This document shows positions 1-7,943 of a stretch of DNA of 15,718 bases, in pieces. Numbering within the stretch: the stretch's first letter is position 1; each line of letters opens with the position of its first letter. The notes under the pieces were generated by a model that did no database searches, was not told where the DNA came from, and saw nothing but the letters and a program-made list of their open reading frames with translations. Source of the stretch: an uncultured Oscillospiraceae bacterium (GTDB taxonomy: Bacteria; Bacillota; Clostridia; Oscillospirales; Oscillospiraceae); assembly GCA_944385195.1 (NCBI GenBank), contig CALWWH010000154.1, positions 1 through 15,718 on the forward strand, in the 5' to 3' direction. A program made the translations under genes and the position numbers.

Positions 1-2
1 GT

Positions 3-320
3 CTGGGCCCTCTGACGCCGGAGAACGGGCTGCTGGCCTGCCGTGGACGGGTCAGCTGTGCCGAATTGGGCGGCGAGGCCATCACCCATGCGGTGGTGCA
101 GGGGGCAAGCCCCTGGCAGCTTCAGCAAAACGTATCCATTTTGGGTAAGCAGTTTGAAACAGCGCTCTTCGACGGTGCGCGCTACGCCATTGCCTTTGAC
201 CCCTCAGAAGCCTTCCCGCTGCCGGGAGCATTCTGCCTGTGCAGCATCGAGCGCATCGACGGAATGTGGTATGTGATCGTCAAAGACGGCGGACAGTCAA
301 CCCCATCTTACGCCCCATAG
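3..320 (+). CDS. Unrecognised protein, C-terminal part
   Basis: An open frame enters from the left edge and ends at TAG 318-320, giving about 105 residues; the start lies outside the window. The visible part has no membrane segment and no motif I recognise. It contains the stretches FDGARYAIAFDPSEAF and FCLCSIERIDGMWYVIVKDGG, which read like a compact beta-rich C-terminal domain. A TTG at 66 is the first possible start inside the window, but the frame is open upstream of it and there is no convincing ribosome binding site, so I treat the gene as truncated by the window edge. It converges on the YabE-like gene and the two share the hairpin at 377-421. Function unknown; I am fairly sure it is coding because of frame length and its position before a strong terminator. 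Confidence 0.6.
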   Translation: MGPLTPENGLLACRGRVSCAELGGEAITHAVVQGASPWQLQQNVSILGKQFETALFDGARYAIAFDPSEAFPLPGAFCLCSIERIDGMWYVIVKDGGQSTPSYAP

Positions 321-376
321 CCGCTCTGAATCCGGGCAGCCCATGCCTCCGGGCCCCTGGCCGATGCGGGAACAAC

Positions 377-421
377 TATAGCGGGGAAAGCGCCGGCTTA
401 GCCGGCGCTTTCCCCGCTATA
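377..421. terminator. Bidirectional hairpin between convergent genes
   Basis: A perfect inverted repeat of 21 bp per arm (377-397 and 401-421) surrounds a TTA loop. It sits between the stop of the partial plus-strand gene (320) and the stop of the minus-strand YabE-like gene (443). No good T-tract follows on either side, so it may act partly as a 3'-end stabiliser, but its position strongly suggests shared termination. Confidence 0.75.
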
Positions 422-442
422 TGGGCGGGTGTATTTATGTTC

Positions 443-1579
443 TCACCCCAGGACGTAGACGGTACAGTTACGGCGGCCAAAGGCGTAGCACTCCTCCAGG
501 GTATCGAAGAACAGGTCGACGATGTTGCCCTTGACTGCGCCGCCGGTGTCCTCGGCAATGCAATAGCCGTAAATGTACTCCCCGTCATCCGTGACGATGT
601 ACAGGGCGGTGCCCAGAGGGATGACCTTCGGGTCGACAGCCACCGTACCAACCCGGGCAATGTTGCCGGAGGCGTTGTGTTTCTCGGCAAAGCCGTCGGT
701 GGTGTAGGCCGTAGCGCTGCAGGCCAGGACCTGGGTGTAGGTATAGGTCTGGCCGCTGGCAGTGGTCAGGACACCGCCGGTGGTACTGCTGACTGGAGAG
801 CTGTTTTGATAAGACGTGTCTGGTTTGGAGCTGGTGTTGGGTGTGCCGGGCTTTGCAGCGTTGAGCTTGATGGTCTCCAGCGTCTTGCTGCCCTCCATGA
901 CCGCGTGGGAGACGCCTTTGCGGACAACACGGGCCACAGGCTCAACAATCGTCTCAACCTGTTCGCTCTTATCGATGAGAAAGCCGTCCTCAAAAGTGAG
1001 CATTGTGGTCGTCCGCTGTAACCCATCGCTGCCCTCGGCGTCCACGACGATCTCATCAGCCCCCAGCGTGGTGTCTACGGTCTCGATGACCTCCATAGGC
1101 AGAACTTCATCCCTCTGTTGGTACTGGTACTCCATCCGCACCAGAGTAATGGCCATGCCCTCTTCCAGGGGTGTCTCGGCGGAAGGATCCAGACGGTCAT
1201 CCTCGTCGTAGCGGATACCCAATTGCTCCAGTGCCTGACCGACGGTCTGCTCATAGCCGGTAAAGCTCTGCGTCTCACCGCCGGCGGTAATGGTAACGGT
1301 CGCACTGCGGCGGATGGTCAGGTCGGTGCCATCTTCCGTCTGATTGATCTCCACCGTGTCGCCCGCCCCCAGATCGATGCCTGCCGCCGCCAGAACGGCT
1401 TTGGGGTCGGTCGTCTCGGATTCGATGCTGTGGCGCAGGGCGCCGTCTGTAATCTCAAAGCGGTAAGTCGGTACAGCCTCCGGCTGCATGACAATCACCA
1501 ACACCAGCGTCAGCGCCAGCGCCGCCAGAAGCCCGCAGGCCAGCGGCAGGAGCCAATTGCGTTTGTTTGTAATCGGCAT
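443..1579 (-). CDS. yabE: YabE-like cell-wall protein with G5 and 3D domains
   Basis: A 378-residue protein resembling YabE and other resuscitation-promoting-factor-like peptidoglycan enzymes of Firmicutes. An uncleaved-type membrane segment spans about residues 9-31 after a basic N-terminus, so it is anchored or secreted. Two DUF348 (ubiquitin-like) repeats cover about 39-78 and 93-133, a G5 domain about 165-245, then a Ser/Thr/Pro linker, and a C-terminal 3D domain about 281-378. The three aspartates that name the 3D domain are visible at D316 (VDP), D344 (EDTGG) and D355 (IVDLF). In the family this fold is a lytic-transglycosylase-like (MltA-type) catalytic barrel that acts on peptidoglycan. 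The ATG has an AGGAGG box 7 nt upstream (complement of 1587-1592) and a consensus promoter. The family assignment is firm; the exact orthology to yabE is less so. Confidence 0.88.
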   Translation of the reverse strand: MPITNKRNWLLPLACGLLAALALTLVLVIVMQPEAVPTYRFEITDGALRHSIESETTDPKAVLAAAGIDLGAGDTVEINQTEDGTDLTIRRSATVTITAGGETQSFTGYEQTVGQALEQLGIRYDEDDRLDPSAETPLEEGMAITLVRMEYQYQQRDEVLPMEVIETVDTTLGADEIVVDAEGSDGLQRTTTMLTFEDGFLIDKSEQVETIVEPVARVVRKGVSHAVMEGSKTLETIKLNAAKPGTPNTSSKPDTSYQNSSPVSSTTGGVLTTASGQTYTYTQVLACSATAYTTDGFAEKHNASGNIARVGTVAVDPKVIPLGTALYIVTDDGEYIYGYCIAEDTGGAVKGNIVDLFFDTLEECYAFGRRNCTVYVLG

Positions 1580-1628
1580 ATGTAGTTCCTCCGTTTAAAG
1601 GTTACATTCTGTAATCGATTGCAAGTGC

Positions 1629-1657
1629 ATTATATCCGAAAAGTACCGCCTTGTCAA
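1629..1657 (-). promoter_or_regulatory. SigA promoter of the YabE-like gene
   Basis: On the minus strand TTGACA (complement of 1652-1657) and TATAAT (complement of 1629-1634) are separated by exactly 17 bp. Both hexamers are perfect consensus. The start codon lies about 50 bp downstream. Confidence 0.88.
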
Positions 1658-1734
1658 GTAATTCGCAGAACTTCCTGAAATTCCACAAAAAAATCCAGAT
1701 ATTATGTCAATCCGACAGGGCGTAAAATCCGCTG

Positions 1735-1763
1735 TTGACAAGCGCTTGAATTCGTGCTATGAT
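1735..1763 (+). promoter_or_regulatory. SigA promoter of thrS
   Basis: TTGACA at 1735-1740 and TATGAT at 1758-1763 are 17 bp apart. Transcription would begin near 1770, directly before the T-box leader. It is divergent from the YabE-like promoter about 80 bp away. Confidence 0.87.
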
Positions 1764-1769
1764 TCATCT

Positions 1770-2011
1770 GTTAAATTGGCGAAGAAGGGACTTGCACCGC
1801 AGATTCGGCCTCAGAGAGGGCGCCTCACCGGCTGAAAGGGCGTTCGGTATGGCTGTGGTGCTGACCAGCCCGGAGCTGCCTCTGACCAAGGAGGACGTCC
1901 GCCCCGCGTTAAGGGGTCAACGAGCGGCGCTGCACATTCTGCGGCGCAAGCAGGGTGGAACCGTGGAGTTTTTGTGACCCCACCCCTGTACCACACAGGG
2001 GTGGGGTTTTT
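1770..2011 (+). promoter_or_regulatory. T-box riboswitch leader of thrS
   Basis: A roughly 240-nt leader senses uncharged tRNA-Thr and switches between antiterminator and terminator. The conserved T-box core, AGGGTGGAACCGTGG, is at 1952-1966 and is followed at once by the terminator hairpin. In the Stem I region the arms GCACCGCAG (1794-1802) and CTGTGGTGC (1853-1861) pair, enclosing the AGAGAG and GGCTGAAAG elements typical of T-box Stem I. Two bases after the right arm comes ACC at 1864-1866 followed by A, a good candidate for the threonine specifier codon. The structure is read by eye, so the specifier is an inference; the T-box itself is firm. A short open frame through the leader (from 1759) is not a gene. 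Confidence 0.93.
1977..2011 (+). terminator. T-box-controlled intrinsic terminator
   Basis: A 13-bp perfect stem (1977-1989 with 1995-2007) with a 5-nt loop is followed by a short run of T up to 2011. It is the default off state of the T-box and would be disrupted when the T-box core pairs with uncharged tRNA. Confidence 0.92.
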
Positions 2012-2047
2012 GTATCCCCTGTCCCCAAGTATAAGGAGGAATTTCCC

Positions 2048-3805
2048 ATGAGCGAAGAGAACCTGTACACCTTTGAAAACCCCGAATACCGCAGCACCTA
2101 TTGGCATACCTGTTCCCATGTTCTGGCTCAGGCCATGAAGCGTCTGCACCCTGAGGTCAAGCTGGCCATTGGCCCGAGCATCGACAACGGCTTTTACTAT
2201 GACTTCGACACCCCCGCCCCCTTCTCCGAGTCGCAGTTGGAGGAACTGGAGGCCGAGATGCGCAAGATCTGCAAGGAAAAGCTCAAGCTCGAGCGCTTTG
2301 AGCTGCCCCGCGAGGAGGCAGTCAAATTTATGGAGCAGAAGCAGGAGCCCTACAAGGTCGAGCTCATCAACGATCTGCCTGAGGACGCTGTCATCTCCTT
2401 CTATCGGCAGGGCGAATTTACCGACCTCTGTGCCGGCCCGCATCTGGACTCCACTGGCCGTATTAAGGGCAACGGCATCAAGCTCACCGCCTGCAACGCC
2501 GCTTATTGGCGCGGCGACAGCAGCCGCCAAACCCTACAGCGCATCTACGGCGTCGCCTTCCCCAAGAAGGAAGAGCTGGACGAGTACCTGGCCAAGATCG
2601 AGGAGGCCAAAAAGCGCGACCACCGCAAGCTGGGCAAGGAGCTGGGCCTGTTCATGCTCCGGGACGAGGGGCCGGGCTTCCCCTTCTTCCTGCCCAAGGG
2701 CATGGTCCTGAAGAACACCCTGCTGGATTATTGGCGGCAGGTGCACAAGAAGTACGGCTATGTGGAGATCTCCACCCCCATCATCCTCAACCGCCAGCTG
2801 TGGGAGCGTTCCGGCCACTGGGACCATTACAAGCAGAACATGTACACCACCGTCATCGACGATGAGGACTACGCCATCAAGCCCATGAACTGCCCCGGCG
2901 GCATGCTGGTCTACTCCAGCGAGCCCCACTCCTACCGGGACCTCCCCCTGCGGGTGGGAGAGATCGGCCTGGTCCACCGCCACGAGCTGTCGGGCGCCCT
3001 GCACGGCCTGTTCCGGGTGCGCTGCTTCAGCCAGGACGACGCCCACGTGTTCATGACCCGGGAGCAGATGAAGGACGTGATTCAGGAAACTGTACGCCTG
3101 TTTGACGAGGTGTATTCCACCTTTGGCCTGAGCTATACCATCGAGCTGTCCACCATGCCAGAAGATCACATCGGCACCGTGGAGGAGTGGGAGCGCAACC
3201 AGGACATCCTGAAAAACGCCATCACCGACATGGGTAAGGACTTTGTCATCAACGAGGGAGACGGCGCCTTCTACGGGCCCAAGCTGGACTTCCACCTGGC
3301 CGACTCCCTGGGCCGCACCTGGCAGTGCGGCACCATTCAGCTGGACAGCCAGCTGCCGGAGCGCTTTGAGCTGGAATACGTCGGCGAGGATGGCCAGAAG
3401 CACCGCCCCGTCATGATTCACCGGGTGGTGCTGGGCTCCATCGAACGCTTCATCGGCGTCATCACCGAGCACTTTGCCGGCGCCTTCCCCACCTGGCTGG
3501 CCCCTGTGCAGGTGAAAATCCTGCCCGTTACCGACCGCGCCGCCGCATACGCCGACGATCTGTCCGCTAAGTTGGACGCCATGGGCTTCCGCCCCGAGGT
3601 CGACCACCGCAACGAAAAAATCGGACGCAAGATCCGCGATGCGCAAATGGAGAAGGTCCCCTATATGCTGGTTGTCGGCGACCGCGATATGGAGGCCGGC
3701 ACCGTCTCTCCGCGTCACCACAGCGAGGGCGACCTAGGCGCCATGCGCTTCGAGGACTTCGCCGCTCTGCTCAAAGACGTCGTGGATACCAAGGCCAGAA
3801 AGTAA
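2048..3805 (+). CDS. thrS: Threonyl-tRNA synthetase lacking the TGS domain
   Basis: A class II synthetase that charges tRNA-Thr in the cytoplasm. The ATG at 2048 has AAGGAGG 8 nt upstream and lies just past the T-box terminator, giving 585 residues against about 640 for typical bacterial ThrRS. The missing part is the N-terminal TGS domain. The editing domain keeps its zinc-like triad residues H20, H24 (HTCSH), C128 and H132 (CAGPH). The catalytic core keeps zinc ligands C282 (MNCPGG) and H333 (DDAH), motif 2 around HRHELSG (310-316) and motif 3 with the IHRV histidine and GSIERF. The anticodon-binding domain fills about the last 100 residues (VQVKILPV onward). An upstream in-frame extension to 1955 would run through the terminator and is rejected. 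Identification is near certain. Confidence 0.97.
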   Translation: MSEENLYTFENPEYRSTYWHTCSHVLAQAMKRLHPEVKLAIGPSIDNGFYYDFDTPAPFSESQLEELEAEMRKICKEKLKLERFELPREEAVKFMEQKQEPYKVELINDLPEDAVISFYRQGEFTDLCAGPHLDSTGRIKGNGIKLTACNAAYWRGDSSRQTLQRIYGVAFPKKEELDEYLAKIEEAKKRDHRKLGKELGLFMLRDEGPGFPFFLPKGMVLKNTLLDYWRQVHKKYGYVEISTPIILNRQLWERSGHWDHYKQNMYTTVIDDEDYAIKPMNCPGGMLVYSSEPHSYRDLPLRVGEIGLVHRHELSGALHGLFRVRCFSQDDAHVFMTREQMKDVIQETVRLFDEVYSTFGLSYTIELSTMPEDHIGTVEEWERNQDILKNAITDMGKDFVINEGDGAFYGPKLDFHLADSLGRTWQCGTIQLDSQLPERFELEYVGEDGQKHRPVMIHRVVLGSIERFIGVITEHFAGAFPTWLAPVQVKILPVTDRAAAYADDLSAKLDAMGFRPEVDHRNEKIGRKIRDAQMEKVPYMLVVGDRDMEAGTVSPRHHSEGDLGAMRFEDFAALLKDVVDTKARK

Positions 3806-3857
3806 ACAGACACAGCAGGGACTGCTGGCAAAAACCTGCTGCTTAAGCCTGCCCAAC

Positions 3858-3900
3858 AAAAGCGGCTGGATTACCGATACCTGGTAATCCAGCCGCTTTT
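3858..3900. terminator. Bidirectional terminator after thrS
   Basis: An 18-bp perfect stem (3858-3875 with 3883-3900) has a 7-nt loop. The right arm ends in TTTT and the left arm begins with AAAA, so it works as a T-tract terminator for thrS and also for the convergent glycosidase gene that ends at 3915. Confidence 0.92.
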
Positions 3901-3914
3901 CCCACTATTGAGTA

Positions 3915-5540
3915 TCAAATGGGTTCATGCTTTGCCTTTTTTGCCGCGTTTGCCGTCAGCAGGAGCACCTTGTCGTGCTTCTCGTGGGTCCACATCCCCT
4001 GCTCTTCCATCGGGGTGCGCCAGACGCCGTTGTGCGGACGGGCATCTGCATCGATGAGGGTATAGACGCCGGTCTCGGGGTTAAACCACTGGGCGGTGTA
4101 GCTCTTGCAGCTCAGGCCTTTGATGGTCGCGGAGGCAAACTCCCAGGGGCCGAAGTAGCCGACCACGGTGGTCATCTGGTCATTGGCGGTGAACAGGCCC
4201 ATCTTCCGGCCCATCCTGCCGCCCTCTATGAGGCCCCCAATGGGTTTGAGCTCCCACCAGCCGGCCTTCTCATAAAACTCGCGCATCAGCGTCAACTGCC
4301 CGGCGGCAGGCAGCTCCAGGCCATCCCACCAGGCCATATCCCCCCAGCCGATCCCGCCGACGCCAGCCTCCCATTGCAGCTCCCAGACGCCGTTACAGCC
4401 ATAGGTATAGCCGCAGCCGCCGGTCTGCATACACAGCCACGCAACGTAGCGTACCATGTCGGGCGTGATGACGCGGCTGAAATGCTCGTTAGAGGTCGCG
4501 CCCTCATAGAGGCTCTCGCCCTCGACAATGGGATAGCCGGGGTGTTTCTGCACCCACTCAGAATACATCGTTGGATAGAAGTCAAAATCACCGTGCGCCC
4601 CTTGGGTCAGGGCAAAGTCATACCAGTTCTCTCCGATATATAGGTCTAGAAATGGGCGGGCAGACGCCTGATGGAAGGTAGTCAAATGGTTGTAGGGGTC
4701 CCATTTCTCGGTTTCCAGGGCCACCTGACGCCAGTCGTCAATCAGCTGGTCGAAATCGTTGGAGAAGTAGCCCGGCAGCTCTCCGCCGAGGGTCCAGATC
4801 ACCGGATAAGCGCCGTAGCGAGCCACCAGATACTTCGCCAGGAGGACGAAATGCTCCCGCCCGCTGGCGGTGATGGCGTTGTTCCAGCTGAAGCCCACAG
4901 CGTTGACCAGGCCCGCGTCCGCGATGTACTGCATCTTCAGATCGGGATTGCGCTGGAGAAAGTCAATATTCGGCAGATATCCGTGCTCTGTCTCGATCAG
5001 ATACTGGTCATAGCGGCCAAACATCCGAAAATCCTCCGGGCCGTCGCGGAGGTTGCTCTCATAGATGGTGAATTTCTGCGCCACGCGCCGGTCGACGCAG
5101 GCTTTGAACTGGCTTTCGTATTTCGGGCAGTTGGACTCGTCCCAGCGCTCCTCCGTGACAAAGGTCCAGTGGGTGTCGCCCAGCCAGAAAAACGGCGTAC
5201 CGTCGTCGTAGACCAGATAACGGCCCTGAGGCCCCTTGCGCAAAAAGCCGTGCCGATAGATGTCCAGCTCCCCGTCGTAGGCAACGCAGCAGATGCTGCC
5301 CTCGGAACTAAAATCCGGGTTGCCGTCACTGGCACAGGTGCTGTAGCGCCACTGGCCTACAGCCGTCAGCGCTGCGCGGATGCGCCAGGTCCCGCCTCCG
5401 TCCCAGAACCCAAGCACCCTCAGGATCTCTCCCTCAGGCCCGGTGAAAACGGCCGTTACATCCACGTTCAAAAAGGGATTTTCATAGGCCCTGTCGCTGT
5501 GCAGATCCAGAGTAAAGGCTTTCCATTGCTGTTGGATCAT
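3915..5540 (-). CDS. DUF4038/GH140-like glycoside hydrolase, cytoplasmic
   Basis: A 541-residue glycosidase-like protein. The N-terminal ~90 residues look like the DUF5060 beta-sandwich. The motif DGTPFFWLGDTHWTF (113-127) opens a DUF4038 (apiosidase-like) TIM barrel, and the last ~100 residues form the beta domain found C-terminal in this family (ending near FNPETGVY). Candidate catalytic acids are E254 (WTLGGE) and E340 or E342 (IVEGES), placed where strands 4 and 7 of a clan-A barrel would end; this is inference. There is no signal peptide or membrane segment, so it probably works on imported oligosaccharides or glycosides. The start ATG has AAAGGAGC 8 nt upstream. It is monocistronic, convergent with thrS, with no transporter or sugar regulator beside it. 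Characterised GH140 members release apiose from pectin rhamnogalacturonan II, but substrate cannot be read here. Confidence 0.82.
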   Translation of the reverse strand: MIQQQWKAFTLDLHSDRAYENPFLNVDVTAVFTGPEGEILRVLGFWDGGGTWRIRAALTAVGQWRYSTCASDGNPDFSSEGSICCVAYDGELDIYRHGFLRKGPQGRYLVYDDGTPFFWLGDTHWTFVTEERWDESNCPKYESQFKACVDRRVAQKFTIYESNLRDGPEDFRMFGRYDQYLIETEHGYLPNIDFLQRNPDLKMQYIADAGLVNAVGFSWNNAITASGREHFVLLAKYLVARYGAYPVIWTLGGELPGYFSNDFDQLIDDWRQVALETEKWDPYNHLTTFHQASARPFLDLYIGENWYDFALTQGAHGDFDFYPTMYSEWVQKHPGYPIVEGESLYEGATSNEHFSRVITPDMVRYVAWLCMQTGGCGYTYGCNGVWELQWEAGVGGIGWGDMAWWDGLELPAAGQLTLMREFYEKAGWWELKPIGGLIEGGRMGRKMGLFTANDQMTTVVGYFGPWEFASATIKGLSCKSYTAQWFNPETGVYTLIDADARPHNGVWRTPMEEQGMWTHEKHDKVLLLTANAAKKAKHEPI

Positions 5541-5604
5541 TGTTGTCGCTCCTTTTCTTTTAGTAAAATCATTGAACTGTTTACTTCAAATCATTCTTTT
5601 ATTT

Positions 5605-5633
5605 AGTATACGATATGCTTTACGCAAAAACAA
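5605..5633 (-). promoter_or_regulatory. Probable promoter of the glycosidase gene
   Basis: On the minus strand TTGTTT (complement of 5628-5633) and TATACT (complement of 5605-5610) are 17 bp apart. The -35 box is weak, which would suit an activated or low-level promoter. Confidence 0.6.
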
Positions 5634-5708
5634 GCCGGCAGCTTTGACAGATTTTAACGCCCTGTTTTGTGCAGAAAGACAGAGCCGGCCCTGGGCTGCT
5701 TAGCTGTC

Positions 5709-5737
5709 TTGACAGATCCATGATTCAGACATAGAAT
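5709..5737 (+). promoter_or_regulatory. Promoter of the two-component operon
   Basis: TTGACA at 5709-5714 and TAGAAT at 5732-5737 are 17 bp apart, about 95 bp before the regulator start codon. No copy of the TTTAAT repeat seen downstream of the kinase gene is present here, so autoregulation is not evident. Confidence 0.75.
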
Positions 5738-5831
5738 AAACCGTAAACGAGTCACCGCTTTCGATATATATATTGGGAAACCGTCCCAGGGATTGAAGCA
5801 GTGAATGCAACACGAAAGGAGACGGGGGCAA

Positions 5832-6506
5832 ATGCGTATCCTCGTAGTGGAAGACCAGCCCGAGATGAACGCGCTGCTGGTCAAACAGCTCAAGGCAGCA
5901 AAGTACAGTGTGGACAGCTGCCTGACCGGCACCGATGCGCTGGAGTATCTGGCGGGCGGTGAGTACGACGCGGTGGTGCTGGACATCATGCTGCCGGGGG
6001 TAGATGGCCTGGAGGTGCTGCGCCGGCGCCGCGCCGCCGGGGACAAGACGCCGGTGCTGCTGCTCACGGCGCGGGACGGGATAGACGACCGGGTCCGCGG
6101 CCTGGACAGCGGCGCCGACGATTATCTGGTCAAGCCCTTTGCCCTACAGGAATTACTGGCGCGGCTGCGGGTGCTGATCCGCCGCCGCGCCGACCAGGTC
6201 AGCGACGTCATCACAGTGGGAGGCCTGCAAGTGGACTGCATCGCCCGCACAGCCTCCCGGGGCGGGCAAGGCATCGCCCTGTCGGCCAAGGAATTCTCCG
6301 TGCTGGAATACCTCGCCCGCAACGCCGGGGTCGTGCTCTCCCGGGAGCGGATCAGCCAGGGCGTCTGGAACTATGACTACGAGGGCGGCTCCAACGTAGT
6401 GGATGTCTACATCCGGTATCTGCGCAAAAAGATCGACGAAGGGCACGAGCGTAAACTGATCCACACCGTGCGCGGGGTGGGCTATGTCCTGCGGGAGGAA
6501 GTATGA
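5832..6506 (+). CDS. OmpR/PhoB-family response regulator
   Basis: A 224-residue DNA-binding response regulator. The receiver domain (1 to about 118) has the acidic pair E7/D8, the phospho-acceptor D51 (VVLDIMLPG), T79 (LLLTA) and K101 (VKPF). The C-terminal winged helix (about 126-222) carries the usual SAKEFSVLEYL, NVVDVYIRYLRKKID and HTVRGVGYVL segments. The start is ATG 5832, which has AAAGGAG 10 nt upstream; an ATG at 5805 would give nine extra residues but has no ribosome binding site. The stop overlaps the kinase start as ATGA, so the two are translationally coupled. The likely target is the PepSY lipoprotein promoter just past the kinase gene. Which named regulator it corresponds to cannot be told from sequence. 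Confidence 0.95.
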   Translation: MRILVVEDQPEMNALLVKQLKAAKYSVDSCLTGTDALEYLAGGEYDAVVLDIMLPGVDGLEVLRRRRAAGDKTPVLLLTARDGIDDRVRGLDSGADDYLVKPFALQELLARLRVLIRRRADQVSDVITVGGLQVDCIARTASRGGQGIALSAKEFSVLEYLARNAGVVLSRERISQGVWNYDYEGGSNVVDVYIRYLRKKIDEGHERKLIHTVRGVGYVLREEV

Positions 6507-7867
6507 AGCGTGTATCCATTACTATGCGGGTCACGCTGCTCTACGTGGTATTCATGATCCTGCTGGCAGGGCTGTCGCTGGGGTTTCTGTTTCACGCCGG
6601 GGCTCAGTCGGCGCGGCAGGCGACGTTGGAGCGGATGCAGACCATGGCCGAGGACAGCCGCAAGGAGCTGGAGGCCAGCGATGGCGAGCTGGAAATCGAT
6701 CGTGACCTCGAGGCCTTCGACGACGGAGTCTATCTCTCTTTATACGACACGGCAGGGGTGCCGCTCTACGGTTTCGTGCCCCGGGACTTTGACAACTCAG
6801 TCATTTTCGACAATGCCTCGCTGCGTCCGGTGGAAAGCAGCGGCCGGCAATGGTATCTCTACGACAGGCAGCTCCTGGTGGAGGACTACGGCCCCGTGTG
6901 GGTCCGAACCATCGCGGCGGCCGATGCCGTGGATTCCACCCTGAGCACCCTATGGCGGGCAGCGTTGCTGGTGCTTCCGGTATTTGTGGCGCTGGCGGCG
7001 GTATGCGGGTATCTGCTCACCCGGAGGGCCTTCGCCCCGGTGCGCCAGATCGCCCAGACCGCCCGCGAAATCGGCGCAGGAGACGATCTGTCCCGCCGCA
7101 TCGGGCTGAGCGGCCGTAGGGACGAGATCTATACCTTGGCCGCCGAATTTGACGCGATGTTCGCCCGGTTGGAGGAGGCGTTCGACCGGGAAAAACAGTT
7201 CACCGATGACGCCTCCCACGAGCTGCGCACCCCCACGGCGGTCATTTTGTCTCAGAGTGAGTACGTGCTGGAGCACACAAATCCGCAGGGACACACGCGC
7301 GCAGCCCTGGAGAGCATCCATGCCCAGGCGGCCCGGATGGCGGCTCTTCTGTCACAGCTGCTGCTGCTGGCCAGGGCCGACAAGGGCAGACAGCCCTTGC
7401 ATTGGGAGACGGTGGACCTCAGCGAGCTGACCGCAATGGTGGCTCAGACCCAGGCGGAGCAGGCTGCGGCGCAGGACATCACGATACTGACCGATCTGGA
7501 ACCCGGCGTGAACGTACAGGGAGACGAAACGCTACTCATACGGCTGCTCATCAACCTCACTGAAAATGCCATTCACTACGGCCGCCCCGGGGGACAGATC
7601 AAACTGACGCTGCGCCGGCAGGACGCACAGGCAGTGTGCTCCGTAGCAGATGACGGCATCGGCATCGCGCCGGAGCATCTGGACAAGATCTGGCAGCGGT
7701 TTTGGCAGGCAGACCCCGCCCGCAGCAGCGGCGGAGCCGGGTTGGGGCTGTCGATGGTGCAGTGGATCGCCAAGGCCCACGGCGGCCGGGTAACGGTGCA
7801 GAGCGAGCTGGGCAAAGGCAGTATTTTCACCTTTTGGATTCCCTGCGAAAAAAGTGAAAAACTTTAA
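6503..7867 (+). CDS. Membrane sensor histidine kinase
   Basis: A 454-residue sensor kinase partnering the preceding regulator. The first membrane segment is about 9-30 and the second about 153-172, leaving an extracytoplasmic sensor region of about 120 residues with no recognised domain. A HAMP linker (about 173-225) leads to the HisKA domain with phospho-acceptor H239 (ASHELRTP). The ATPase domain shows the N box NLTEN (351-355), DDGIGI (383-388) and the G box GAGLGLS (411-417). Gene order regulator, kinase, PepSY protein is common in Gram-positives, where the PepSY product is thought to work outside the membrane in the same response. The stop codon TAA (7865-7867) lies inside the first TTTAAT box of the downstream promoter. 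Confidence 0.95.
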   Translation: MKRVSITMRVTLLYVVFMILLAGLSLGFLFHAGAQSARQATLERMQTMAEDSRKELEASDGELEIDRDLEAFDDGVYLSLYDTAGVPLYGFVPRDFDNSVIFDNASLRPVESSGRQWYLYDRQLLVEDYGPVWVRTIAAADAVDSTLSTLWRAALLVLPVFVALAAVCGYLLTRRAFAPVRQIAQTAREIGAGDDLSRRIGLSGRRDEIYTLAAEFDAMFARLEEAFDREKQFTDDASHELRTPTAVILSQSEYVLEHTNPQGHTRAALESIHAQAARMAALLSQLLLLARADKGRQPLHWETVDLSELTAMVAQTQAEQAAAQDITILTDLEPGVNVQGDETLLIRLLINLTENAIHYGRPGGQIKLTLRRQDAQAVCSVADDGIGIAPEHLDKIWQRFWQADPARSSGGAGLGLSMVQWIAKAHGGRVTVQSELGKGSIFTFWIPCEKSEKL

Positions 7868-7895
7868 TGTGGTTTTAATCTTTCCCGGGTATACT
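7863..7895 (+). promoter_or_regulatory. Likely response-regulator-activated promoter of the PepSY gene
   Basis: TATACT at 7890-7895 is a good -10 box, but the hexamer 17 bp upstream (ATGTGG) is not a usable -35. In its place are two identical boxes TTTAAT at 7863-7868 and 7874-7879, 11 bp apart start to start, one helical turn. This is the usual layout of tandem OmpR-family sites on an activated promoter. Assignment to the adjacent regulator is inference. Confidence 0.65.
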
Positions 7896-7943
7896 GAAGA
7901 CACAACAAAACAAACCACATCCAATTTCAAGGAGGAAATACAC

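Noticed and set aside
239..1021. 260-codon plus-strand open frame opposite the YabE-like gene
   Set aside because: It lies antisense to a clear G5/3D-domain gene, lacks a ribosome binding site and has no recognisable domain.
1759..1977. 72-codon open frame ahead of thrS as a leader peptide
   Set aside because: It is contained in the T-box leader RNA and starts at the promoter -10 without a ribosome binding site.
1955..2047. Upstream in-frame extension of thrS
   Set aside because: It would run through the T-box core and terminator; ATG 2048 has a perfect ribosome binding site.
2534..3721. 395-codon minus-strand open frame inside thrS
   Set aside because: It is a shadow of the GC-rich thrS codons; its Val/Ala/Asp/Leu/Gly composition is that of a reversed frame.
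5644..5672. TTGACA at 5644-5649 as a second promoter for the two-component operon
   Set aside because: No -10-like hexamer at 16-18 bp; the promoter at 5709-5737 is much better.
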